In this document: one piece after another, positions 37,701-48,221 of the stretch | Numbering within the stretch: the first letter of the stretch is position 1 | How the letters are laid out: every line of letters begins with the position of its first letter | Origin: Guyanagaster necrorhizus | Lineage: Eukaryota > Basidiomycota > Agaricomycetes > Agaricales > Physalacriaceae | Assembly (NCBI RefSeq): GCF_019112545.1 | Contig: NW_025064880.1 | Coordinates: forward strand, 1,747,477 to 1,811,476 | Direction of reading: 5' to 3' | DNA: 64,000 nt | Translations under genes and position numbers: made by a program | The notes under the pieces: model-generated | Databases searched by the model: none | Seen by the model: only the letters and a program-made list of their open reading frames with translations | What the model was told of the DNA's origin: nothing

Positions 37701-40700
37701 GAATGCAAAATAGTATGACAAGAAGCCATACAGTCCCCGGGCCGCCGTTTCCGATAAGCTAAAAACCTTCCTGAGCGATATAAATAAATCTGGAATCTAT
37801 GGGAGGACCCCAGCAACCAGATATCAGCTGGTCCTCAGACACCTTCGGCGAGATTTCGGAAGGGGTTCAGAAGACAGCTTTTTTTTTTTTTCCCGCGAAA
37901 ATCGATATCGTTGGGTCATAGAGTGCTGGTAAGGACTGCGACACGAAAGCGGTAGATGGTTGCATCATGTCCGAGGTTGTGCATCGAAGGCGGCCGAAGC
38001 ACTAGTCCAAGCTCGGTACGTAGGGCCGTCAGTTAATGAAAAACGCGTGGACGACGACGACGACGACGTATATGTATGATGCCCCATTAGCGTGCCGCCC
38101 TTCTCCAAGAATAGTTCACTATTGTTCATTAATAGCTCCAAGTCTACCTGAGATACACACGCTATTTCCAACCCATTAAGCAGCCATGAATGAGGAAGCA
38201 CATCGAAAAATTTGTAACCTTGATTGCAAACCGAGTAGTCACTTCTCAAAGATGACTCAAGGAATTCTAAAGGCCAATTTTGAAAGGATGCATGAGCTAA
38301 ATATAGCGTGCTCCATGAATATATCCAGTGAGGTCAATTTTGACACCACTTGGGAACCATAGAAGTCTCCAATTGAGGTGTCGTTGCAGCATACAACCGA
38401 TGCGGTCATCGCCAGTCACTGGCAGTAAAGGCCGCTGCCCGTCTGCGCAGTAACGACATTTCTAATATAGAGAAGAAATTAGACTTTAATTGTACTTCAC
38501 TCCAATGCCAGCAAAACTCTTCGCAGTCGCAAGCCATGTCTCGCAGCTTTCGAGAATAATCCAAGTTTCGTTGAGCCGATTCGATTTGAAACTCCGATAC
38601 GCGGGCCTTCGTTGTCCTCGCTTTCCAACCAACTTGAACGAAGGATCAAGAAGCGCGAGTGAACAAGCTTCAAACACCGAGCCATGGCCATGCTCGATAA
38701 ACTAGTAGTATTCCGTATTTCGAGGTCTGATGGTACTAGTATCCTCCTATGTCCGTCACCGCGGCCTCGTGGACCGTACTGAAAAAATTCCTGAATGAAA
38801 ATGAGTGGCATCTGCTACGTACAGCGCTAGCAAGCTACCCGTCCATCTTCTTATCCAAACGGCAACCCCACAAGAAGACACACAAATTGGTTTCGAGCAC
38901 GCATACGCTAAAATACATATACTTACTAACATTCAAGGAGGGTCTGGCCGCGGTGGCGGTGGCGGGACCCGCCTGGAGATGCGAGGGACGGGCTTAAGGG
39001 GAAACACGGCCGACGGCCATGGCTCCAAGTCATGCCAGTGGAAAATTATCCGAGTCCCTGGAATTGAGAATATATGAAAGTATATATTCGTAATCGAAGG
39101 AAAGCGTACTAGTCGAGAAGGTAGCTATTAGTGAGTAATCGCATCCTCTCATCATTGCGGCAGACGGATGCATCGTGGAAGCGGTGGACACGGTGATGAA
39201 AGTAAGCCCTACATATTATTACCAGACCACAGGGCATCAGCGAAAAAAAAAAATCAATCAAAGCCTTACGGAAAGATATGACGCTTGTAGCCGGCACCGG
39301 TATCTCCCGACGGCCAGGGGGTCTTTCGGGGTCCCATTGCGAAGGCGGGATGAATTGATTACCGTGTTCGCTTGATGCACTTGCGCACGTTCGTATTGCC
39401 AATATACCAAAATAATCGCATGTACCAGTGTAGGTGATGAATTCCGTATCCGAGCCTGTGATGGCGCGAAGAATTAGAGAGTATGTTTCCAAAATAGCGC
39501 AACCAACGATAAGGAACAGACGTATGGCGTTGTGATTGCGAATGAGATTAGTACACGTAGACCTGTTCTTTCCACGGCAAGTGTGAAAACTGGGTAACTC
39601 CGAGGACGGCAAGATATCGAGCGTCCAGGAGAACCGAGAATCCCTAGCTGGGACGTCCTGTGTTATTATCGTTACTGAATTAGCGGGAATTGTTGCCACC
39701 ACTTACGATACTCGTTGATGAATGCTGGAGGATAGAACCGGTATTCTCGCTGACCTATTTCGAGAAGAGTGCACGAATCAAGTCTGGCAGAGCTTATTGC
39801 GTCCACTGAGTCGAGATACCAAGATGCTTGGGACTTGGATACAGTCTTTGCCGTCTTTGTCTTTTGTTGCGCTACCACCTGGCTGCGTCGATTCTGTTCC
39901 TGACTTCGAAGAAAAAGGGAAAAAAAAAAAAGGATAGCGCACTAAAACCAGGTACTCTGAACATCATTAATCCATCCAAGGCATGGAATGACAGTGAATC
40001 ATCAGCCGGTGCCTGCCAATTTCACCAAGTCGAGTAACCCTAATGTTCGTCACTCAAAACTGAATACCGGGAGTTATGAAGATGTGTATCGGTCGCATGA
40101 GAGCCGGATAACAGACAGCGTACCCGAGTACTTGTGCAGGGCATTGGTACACGAATGCCTGGGAAGATCGAGCTGTAATGCGGGGCACTAAAAGGACACC
40201 ATTATCTGATGAGCAGAACAAGATCAAAATCAGGCGTCAAAGAGATGGAAAGTTCACGAAGGATCAATAAACGCACAATGATACATAGTACAGGTACCGT
40301 TCCAGAGTACGCCATCGCCATCTTATGATAGCCGTGAGTCTCAAGTGCTGTGCAGTGTATGATCACCTGTACGGAGGAGGGTAGGAGGAATAGAAGTTTG
40401 AAAAAGCGCCGTCATAAGTTTAAATAGAGCCCGCTCCCATACCGCAAAGCCGGCATCTTGAATCCAAGAGGGACAAGGCGGAGTTCCAAGAGCCAAGAGG
40501 CAATTTTGCTGGCAGGGCCAAGCCATTGGAGGGATTTTCGCTGGTCAAAGTTCACGTCACGAGCCCGGAACCGCGAAATAAAGGTGCCTTTCCAAGTATG
40601 TGTCATAGAAACAACGAGAAAACTCCCCGCTTTCAACATTTGAAGAGTTATGGTACCGGGGGTCCAGTTAACGACAATGTTTCAATAGTAGAAGTTGTAA

Positions 40701-42263
40701 GCGCATATAGCAGACTGTTCGCACGCACGCACGCACGCACTGGAGTCGTCGAAGGTCGTATGACCACAGTAAACCGTTCTCCCGCCATGAGATGACTCAA
40801 GTGTGATCGGAGAGGTCCTGCTAGATCGGAGGGGAGGTGGAATTCAATGGGACTAGACTTTAGGAGAATCAGTGAACGAGAATGAAGGCAATTACTCCTC
40901 TCAAAGTTGTGTGCGGCCAATGCCAAAGTAATATCCCAGGGTTCCGGGTCGAGATCGACAAGAAGGAGGGGGGGGAAGGAGCAACGGTCATTTGAGCGAG
41001 TTCTGAGCGACTCGATGTCAACTTGCAAGCTGCACCAAATCCCCCAGTGCTCTTAATGAGCATGACGTGACGTCACTGGTAATCGAGTGGAATGGAATAT
41101 GACTTTGATATCGCCTTTTTCGAGATCCTTGGAGTCCAAGATGGTCCTGATTGTCGTCCATTTCGATATTGTCAGAGAAGTGATGGGTTTCGGGCTACGA
41201 GGTCAGAATGAGAAGAGGCATAGGACGAAAGATTTCGAACTTTATAGACCTCGCAGTAGCCACGCCTTAGGACTACATATAATGGTACTATTTTCAGCGA
41301 TGGAAGGTTCATGAGTGACACATAAGCTCACCTCTGTATCCCGTGCTCAGTGGCATGCTGTGTTATTTCATCTCGCAGAATTACACGTCGCGCGCACAGC
41401 CTTCCAGAGAAAAAATACACCTCTTTTTGGCTGCGATTGATTTCATGATCCTTCTCACCCGTAAAAAGATCCGGGTGGAAAACAATGCACCTGAGGGGTT
41501 ACAAGGAAATTTTATGCTCACGAGGTCGTCACCAGACGTGCAGAAAGGAGGACACATTCTGCAACGAAAGGGAACACCTCTTATCCGAACTCGCATGAAA
41601 GGGACCGAAGGCGTCACAGGCCGGCACACAAAATGGGAATCCGCCCGAGAAAACCGAAGCCCCCGTCGATAAATGGAAGAGTATCTGATTAATCGATGGC
41701 GCTAATCGACAATGCTAACGAATTCGAGGGAGAGGCATGCTATCCTCGAGGCATTCTGATGCAAGACTGCGAAAATCATGATTGATCAAAGGGGTCGATG
41801 TTCAAAAAAGAAAGAGGGTTACGGCTTGCGTTTCTGATAAGCGGCCTCCGCCGATATTACGGTTTCGCAGGAGAGGGGTTACGGGGTAATCTGGAAAGCG
41901 GAAACTGCGGGTATAGGCGGAACCTGGACGCTGACACACTCGCACTCACCGTCACGGGCCGTGACAATGACAGATTTGGATGACGGCAGACAGCGGCATA
42001 ACAAGTCAAGATACAGCACCTACACAGCAATTTAAATAAATCGGAGACATTTTACCATGATCACCATCGTTACCTTGAAACGAGACATAAGACATATAGG
42101 AACCCAAAAACCCCGGAATCAATTGCAGACAATACAGTACTAGACGATGCACGATGAACAGGAATCAGATATAATGATGTCGTGTATAACTAAACTACGA
42201 TACGCTAGAGATGATAACCCAAAAATAAAATAATTGCAGTGTAAGTGGAAAAAAAAATGCAAG
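34731..42263. other. Gene-poor 7.5-kb tract
   Basis: I find no supportable gene here. The longest ORF is 39109-39702 (-), 197 codons, without recognisable motifs. Low-complexity items are an 11-12 bp G run near 37428, a T run near 37880, a short ACG repeat near 38050 and a GCAC repeat near 40720. The DNA looks unique rather than repetitive, and could be old decayed mobile or gene sequence. Confidence 0.45.
40720..40740. repeat. (GCAC)n short tandem repeat
   Basis: Five consecutive GCAC units in the gene-poor tract. No associated gene. Confidence 0.8.
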
Positions 42264-43412
42264 CTAAGTCGACACCTTGTGCCGACTAATCTTCTCGACG
42301 CCCGCCCCGAGCACTGTTTTCCGGGCGGCCTCATCGTCCTCTGACTCTTCTTCACCCTCACTGTACTCCTCATTGTCTGAATCATCGTCTTCACCGTCGG
42401 CATCCGTTGATTGCTCCTGTCGCATCACAAAGGCGGCCGGTAGCGTCACGGCTCGCAAGTTGTGTTCGCTGTCGTCAGGTGATATCGCCGAGCATGTTGG
42501 GTGGCCCGTCGGCGTCAATGATGATGACGGTGATGTTGGAGGCGATGGTAGTGACAATGCCTCCCGCTCCTTCTCCTTCTCCCTTGCTTCCCGCTCCTCC
42601 TTCTCCTTGGCTTCCCGCTCCTCACGCGCCTTACGCTCCCGCTCCTCCCGACGCTTCTTTACCCACGCCATTCCGCCGCCATCATCATCGTCGTCCCGGG
42701 CCTCACTCTGCAGCTTGCCCCACATCTTCCCACCCGCCTCCCTCGATGACTTCACGCTTCCCATCCCGCCATACCCCCATTCGACAAACTCTGGTTCGGC
42801 ATCTGGAGCAGTAGCAAAGAGATTCCTTTCTCTCTGAGCTTTCTTTTGACCATAGACCCGCCCATTAAGCATCCGCGTTCCCTTTGCCGGATTTGGCGTA
42901 TGTATAGTGGCTAGGAGGCCGTCGGTTTTTCGTGGTGGAGGCGCTCGTCCCTTCCGCTGTTGCTTCGGCACGTATGACTGAGTACTCTGCGACCTCCACA
43001 GCCCAGCATCAGCACTCGTCGTGCTCCCAGGGCTTGACCAACGAGAAAGTGGGTGCCCGTTCTCCTTTTCCCCACCCCGGAACATACTCAGCAACCTCGG
43101 CGTGGAAAAGCTCACAGGCCCAGTGAGGCTTTGTGTAGGCGTAAGCGAGTGCATGGAACTGGAGGCTGAACTAGACTGCGAGTCTCCAGAATATTTCTTC
43201 TTCGAAAACGCCCAGAAGGGTAATCGAGGAGTGGTATGGTGTTGTGGAGTAGGAAGGGCAGAGGTCGAGGGGGGCGAAATGCTAGTAGAAATGTCGCTCG
43301 CCGTGTCTGACGACGGTGGGAAGGGGGCTGAGAGGTCGGTCTCAGACTCGTCGTCGTCTGTCTGTTGGCGTGGGTCTGGTAATGGTGCGAAACGTATCTT
43401 AGCTCTCGACAT
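42264..43412 (-). CDS. Uncharacterised basidiomycete-type protein, 382 residues
   Basis: Single-exon ORF on the complement, from the ATG at 43412 (MSRAKIRFAPLPDPRQQ) to the TAG/TAA-class stop at 42264. The frame extends upstream without another ATG. Residues 20-170 are Ser/Thr/Pro-rich. A more ordered middle section contains PPPRKTDGLLATIHTPNP, RVYGQKKAQRERNLF and the distinctive PEFVEWGYGGMGSVKSS. A strongly charged helix of alternating Arg/Glu/Lys follows (about 255-295), probably coiled coil. Then come a Pro/Ser linker and a very acidic tail (DGEDDDSDNEEYSEGEEES). No enzyme or binding domain is recognisable. Length, composition and the conserved-looking middle support a real gene. Function unknown. 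Confidence 0.75.
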   Translation of the reverse strand: MSRAKIRFAPLPDPRQQTDDDESETDLSAPFPPSSDTASDISTSISPPSTSALPTPQHHTTPRLPFWAFSKKKYSGDSQSSSASSSMHSLTPTQSLTGPVSFSTPRLLSMFRGGEKENGHPLSRWSSPGSTTSADAGLWRSQSTQSYVPKQQRKGRAPPPRKTDGLLATIHTPNPAKGTRMLNGRVYGQKKAQRERNLFATAPDAEPEFVEWGYGGMGSVKSSREAGGKMWGKLQSEARDDDDDGGGMAWVKKRREERERKAREEREAKEKEEREAREKEKEREALSLPSPPTSPSSSLTPTGHPTCSAISPDDSEHNLRAVTLPAAFVMRQEQSTDADGEDDDSDNEEYSEGEEESEDDEAARKTVLGAGVEKISRHKVST

Positions 43413-46400
43413 AGTGAATGGTAGTGTTGGTGGTAGCAAAGGTAGTGGTGTCTGGCCTGCCCCGAGAACAGCCTTTCTCTTGTATAAGTACGATGACTAG
43501 ACGTCTGATTCTTGGCATTTATTTATTACGCTTGGGTTTCCGGGGTCTCGATCGCGATCAACCGAGACCTTTTTTGGGTTGGTCTTTTTTGATTCCGAGA
43601 ATCGAGATCTCATATTCGACTTGTTGCGGCGTTGCTGCGACCAGTTAGAAGAAGAAGGTAATACAGCCCTCCCCTTGTCGCCTCTGTTTTTTTTTTGTCT
43701 CCCGATGGTATGTTATCCTCGAAAAGATACTCGGCTTCCCTCTCCTACCCTGGGTCCGCCTCCGTCTCTTACGTATCCCCCGCTCCTACTCGTAGTCGTC
43801 TTATCCTAATCGTAGATGAACGTGCGCCCGTTCATGCACGCACTTATCTCTTTATTCATTCACGGACAACAGGCTCTAGCCACATCCCTCGCCTGGATCC
43901 ATTAGCACCTACATCGCAAATTCTTCCTCCATTGCCAAATGCCCCTCTCATTCATGACATGCAGTTCTGTAAGCTGTTGATCCAAATTCCAATGTTGATG
44001 GTTCATGGATCCCCTCTATCCATCACCCGTTCTCAGGGCCCTTCCTATCCTCTCTGCAGGGGTGTGAAAATTTTGGCCTTGACAACACACGCGCACACCG
44101 GTAATACGCATATCAGATCTCACACGCTCCCAAGACAAGCGTTTAAAGCTATCGTTGATGATGTCCCCTTAACCGCCCCTTCCAACGCAGTCGCGGCGAT
44201 TCAAACGTAGGCGAATGTGTGTCAAGTTCCCTTGAAGTTGTTAAATTCTACATTTTCAGAAGATAACCGATGACCGGTAATCGCTTTCTGGGGCCAGACC
44301 AGGTGTGCGCATGTACCGCCATCAATCACCAAGTGTTCAACATTTCGAGCGAAAGAACGACAACAGGCTCCTTCGAGAGTCACTTTCGAATATTCGAGAC
44401 AAGGTGCACTTCGCTTGGTCTTCGGCTTGTGATTGCCTGTTCGAGCACATGGACCCTCAAATTCGACGACCCATGGCCAAATATCCAAACAAGTCCGAAC
44501 CCAAATCATACCCCCACCTAGAGTCGCCAATAGTGTGGATCATAAAATGCATAAACCTTGAGCTGTTTGTGTTTTCATGTGATCGTCCCCTCACTCGTTA
44601 TCAATAACCATCGACCTTCAGACCACCGTTATTTGGAATTCCCGGCTGACTGTGCCGTATGTCTTATGGCTCGTACCTTAATACTGTCTTCCTCCTAAAA
44701 ACGACAATGCTGTGGCACCAAAGCTTGGCATCGCCGGCCGTTTGCTCAGTCTGAGGATGTACTCGTATGATCATCGCCGCTTTCTGGCTGCTAGCTCCAC
44801 CGCAGTACCTCAGGACTCATGGTACGCCGACAAGACGCACACAACTAATAATTCACCACCCCATACAGTGCTCTACCGCCATATCCGCCACATTTTTAAC
44901 CCATCTCCTGGTCTTGGTATGCTTGGTATCTTGATCATCACTCCTGCGGAAGCCCATATCGCATCTGTGCCTGCGTATTAGTACATGTATTGCCGGCACA
45001 GTTGTTCATACTTTGACCTCGAGTGTCTCGAATCGGGTATGTCTTAAGTCTGGAGGCGGGTAGAATAGATGCTCAGCCGTAAGTCTCCAGAAGGAAGCTT
45101 GCGAAGAATACTACCAATAATCGGGCCTAGTCCTTGTATGTCTGAGTGTTCCTCCTTCAGTGCTCACTGAGTGAACTGTGGATCGGCTGCCCAAACAGGA
45201 GTTTTGAGGGGGTCCTCCCTGATCTATCTTTGGTATAGTTTCAGTTCTGTCGACATCTTGTTATCTTTCAACGAAACTGTTTGGATACGCCAGCGCTCTA
45301 CGATCATAATTGATGTTGAGCGTACCAATCGATCTCAACCATGTTTAGTCTTCTACTTGCTCCGGTCGAACATGCATGCCCTCGAGAACTTGGCGCTCAC
45401 ATGACCGTTGCCAGCGTCCATCCTACTGGTCCGCAACGGCAAACTGCACATCCTTTCCCCGTTACAAAATATGCAGGTTTCCCTCGGCGTTCAGGGACTC
45501 CTCGGGACCTTCCCGCTGGTGTGTGTCGGGTCAGAGAGTATATCCAATCCTCCCGTATTCATATCATTCATTCCATAACACGGGTCGCATGACAGGAAAT
45601 TAACCATTCAGTTCTAGGGTAAGTTTTGTGGTCAAGGCTCTTGCCATTAGCGATCGTTAAATGCGTTCAATTCCCCAGGACCTGCTGGAATTGCTAAGGT
45701 TCGTTATCGATATATACAGCTTCTTCATTGATGGGACACGGTTGCCCACACACATGCTTGCATCGTGGATATCATTTTTCTCCCTATACTATTCTCCATA
45801 ATATCTACATCTCGCGTAAAATCATCAATCCGTCATACACCTAACAGCGTTTTTTTCTGCCCTGTTGACATCGCGACACAGCTATCTATCCCTTACTCTC
45901 ATCGGAATTCCTACCTCGGCCGCATAAGGAACCGTGCCTTCTTTTTTCTCTCTGGCCCACGACACGCCCGAGAGCATGTCCTATTCCCAACTCGAACGTG
46001 CGTTTTCAGGCCAATAAACTCCTAGTCTATTCGAGGAATACTGCATGCTACGTCTCACCCTGCAGCATTTGGACCCCAGGACTCGACCCTGCAGCAACCC
46101 CTTGAAAGACGAGTCTCACCTCCACACCGGGTTCATTATTTCTTAAACAGGGGAGAGAGAAATTTTATAATCGGCATTGTGATGACGACCGCCCACAGCC
46201 ACGTTTTAGTTGAGAAACTTCTCCGGCAGAGGTATGCGCGGCTGTCTTATCTTTATATTAAACTTGACTAGCGGAAGACTCTTTATCTCTCTACAGCTCC
46301 TCTTGGAATTTTAAACTCTCCAGCAGATTCGTCATGACGTCAGATACCAGCTCTTCTTTGGATGGCATGTACTTATGTCATTCACTTTGGAGAGCTTGCG

Positions 46401-47985
46401 GACGGAGAGCTTGCATATTCGGACATTCTGATGTGTTCGCTCCTGCTTGGCGGCTTGGCTTGTAGATCGATTGCGGTCCCGGCAGTGCCTGTGCCACATT
46501 TACTTCGGGTGTGTTCTCGGACCTTGAGCTTCGTAATTGACTGTATGAAAAACCCACCTACGGGAATGTCGGTGTGGCAGAATGCTTACTACTACCTCCC
46601 ACGACTTCCGTAACCGATGACGCGATCCAGGATCCTGTCTGTGCTTAGTGAGCTTTTTGAGATAACGAAATCTCAGGTCCTCTGATACACTCTTTTTTAT
46701 CTTCATCGCATTGGCGCGTTCACGCGTGACGTATGCGCGTCTTGGCGATCTCTCTTCGGGGATTCCTCAAGGTGGAATCATACTGACCCTGCACGAGAAC
46801 CTCTGAAACGGCTTGCTGGTCCGGTGGCGGCGGCGCGACGCCGTTTTGTATCTGGGAGGGAGGTCTAGACCTTCGATCTCTCAAAAAAATTAACGTTCAA
46901 TTGTGACACTGTACGAGCCGACTGGTAGACAAGGGGTCTAGGTTTGCAGTTCTGGGCATAGTGCGTTTTCATTGATCGCAAAGATGTGAGTTGGTGTCGC
47001 GTCGTTGGTGCATATAGCACGACTTGCGCCTGACACTTGCTCGAGCACGAATTCAGATCCTGGTTTTAGGCCCCCCAGGGACTGGAGGGCAATGGAAGCC
47101 TTCAGTTCTGCCCTGCCAAGTTCAAATCGCTACCCCACAATGCCTCATCGCTGTACGATCACTGATCAAGAACACTTGTAATCAGATTTACATCTTGGAC
47201 GCGGACGAACGAAAACTTCAACGGCAAGTAGCGAAACCCTGACTAGCTACGGTGGTATTTCGAGCTTCTACAGCAGATCTGAACCTTAAGACATTGCGGG
47301 GATTCAGTGATGCCCTTCTGCAGCTCAAAGAAGGTGGGCGCAGGGGAGTATTGAACTGGAGGAGACAGAAAGGAGAAGATCTGTAAAACGCCCGGTAGGA
47401 ATGCGAGTGAGGGCAGAGAATAGTAATACTTACTGGTACCGAGCGTCTAGATTCCAGCGATGGCGGCTCGGCGTTCTCGTTATTTTTGTACCGCTCCAAA
47501 CAGCAAGCTTCAGTATCATTAAGGATGTCCTTACCGCCTGTGCTTCAGACTACTAGTATTTCTCAAGCCTAAACGATCCAACTAACACCAGTGATCGGAG
47601 AGTGTTATCAACAAAGCAGTTGTGTCCCTTACTGTGACTGGAATCAATAGTAGTAGTCAAATTAGTGGGTCATATCTATGGTCTTTGAGCAGGGACTGGC
47701 CTGGACGGACGAAAAAAGGCTTTTCATTTCATTCGTAAACCGGAGGCTGTATATCCTTAAGCTTGAGGGCGAGACCACAGGCGAACTTGTCAGGCAGAAA
47801 CATGTAAGGAGGCCCAGGTAGCCTGGCGAGCCGGCTTTATAAATACTCGCGGTACTCGTAAGGTAATCCATCACATGTTGGAGCACAAACACGTTCAAGT
47901 AGCAAGACGGTGAATACCGCATTAAGTACCTGACTGTACGTATGGAAATCCGTTTCTACAGCCATTAGAAGAACCACTGTTTGCT
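43413..47985. other. Gene-poor 4.6-kb tract
   Basis: The left 300 bp should hold the promoter of the 382-residue gene. The rest has only short ORFs in C/T-rich DNA (for example 43695-44210 and 46362-46613, +) without recognisable content or plausible splice partners. No RNA gene or repeat can be supported. Confidence 0.4.
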
Positions 47986-48036
47986 GCCGGTGTAGCCCAA
48001 TGGTAAAGCACTGTACTTTAAGCCCTAAATCTAGGG
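47986..48036 (+). pseudogene. Degenerate tRNA 5'-half beside tRNA-Ile
   Basis: Bases 47986-48020 align with the 5' half of the intact tRNA-Ile that starts at 48094, through acceptor, D-arm and the start of the anticodon arm (GTAGCCCAATGGTAAAGCA against ATAGCTCAGTGGTAGAGCA), differing mostly by transitions. No matching anticodon-stem partner or T-arm follows. Instead a perfect 5-bp hairpin lies at 48023-48036 (CCCTA with TAGGG). It looks like a tandem duplicate that lost its 3' half. Confidence 0.5.
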
Positions 48037-48093
48037 ATGGTCAGGAACTTGAGGTTGTTGTTCTATAATAGATATCAATGAAAGGTCAATGTT

Positions 48094-48187
48094 GCCCGCA
48101 TAGCTCAGTGGTAGAGCATTGTACTTATGAGGTTACCAACCTGTTTGCTTGATACAAGGGTCTCCAGTTCGATCCTGGGTGGGGGCA
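48094..48187 (+). tRNA. tRNA-Ile(UAU) with a 22-nt intron
   Basis: The cloverleaf folds by eye. Acceptor GCCCGCA pairs with TGGGGGC (one G-G mismatch), with discriminator A at 48187. The D-arm is GCTC-AGTGGTA-GAGC. The anticodon stem TTGTA pairs with TACAA. The T-arm is TCCAG-TTCGATC-CTGGG. The anticodon is TAT at 48126-48128, read as isoleucine AUA. The intron lies at 48130-48151, right after position 37 as in other eukaryotic nuclear tRNAs; yeast tRNA-Ile(UAU) also has an intron. The variable loop is five bases. The TTCGATCC box fits an internal pol III B box. Confidence 0.85.
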
Positions 48188-48214
48188 TATTTTGCGGGTA
48201 TGCTGTAAGACTTC

Positions 48215-48221
48215 TTTTTTT
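48215..48221 (+). terminator. Pol III T-run downstream of tRNA-Ile
   Basis: Seven T in a row, 28 bp past the tRNA end, fit an RNA polymerase III terminator. A shorter TTTT lies at 48190-48193. Confidence 0.55.

Noticed and set aside
39109..39702. 197-codon minus-strand ORF in the gene-poor tract
   Set aside because: About half an ORF of this length is expected by chance in the six frames of a 64-kb window. There are no motifs, no splice partners and no coding-like composition.
41068..41075. Second TGACGTCA palindrome
   Set aside because: No gene lies within a kilobase downstream on either strand; treated as chance.
43695..44210. 171-codon plus-strand ORF
   Set aside because: Lies in C/T-rich low-complexity DNA; the translation has no recognisable or conserved-looking segment.
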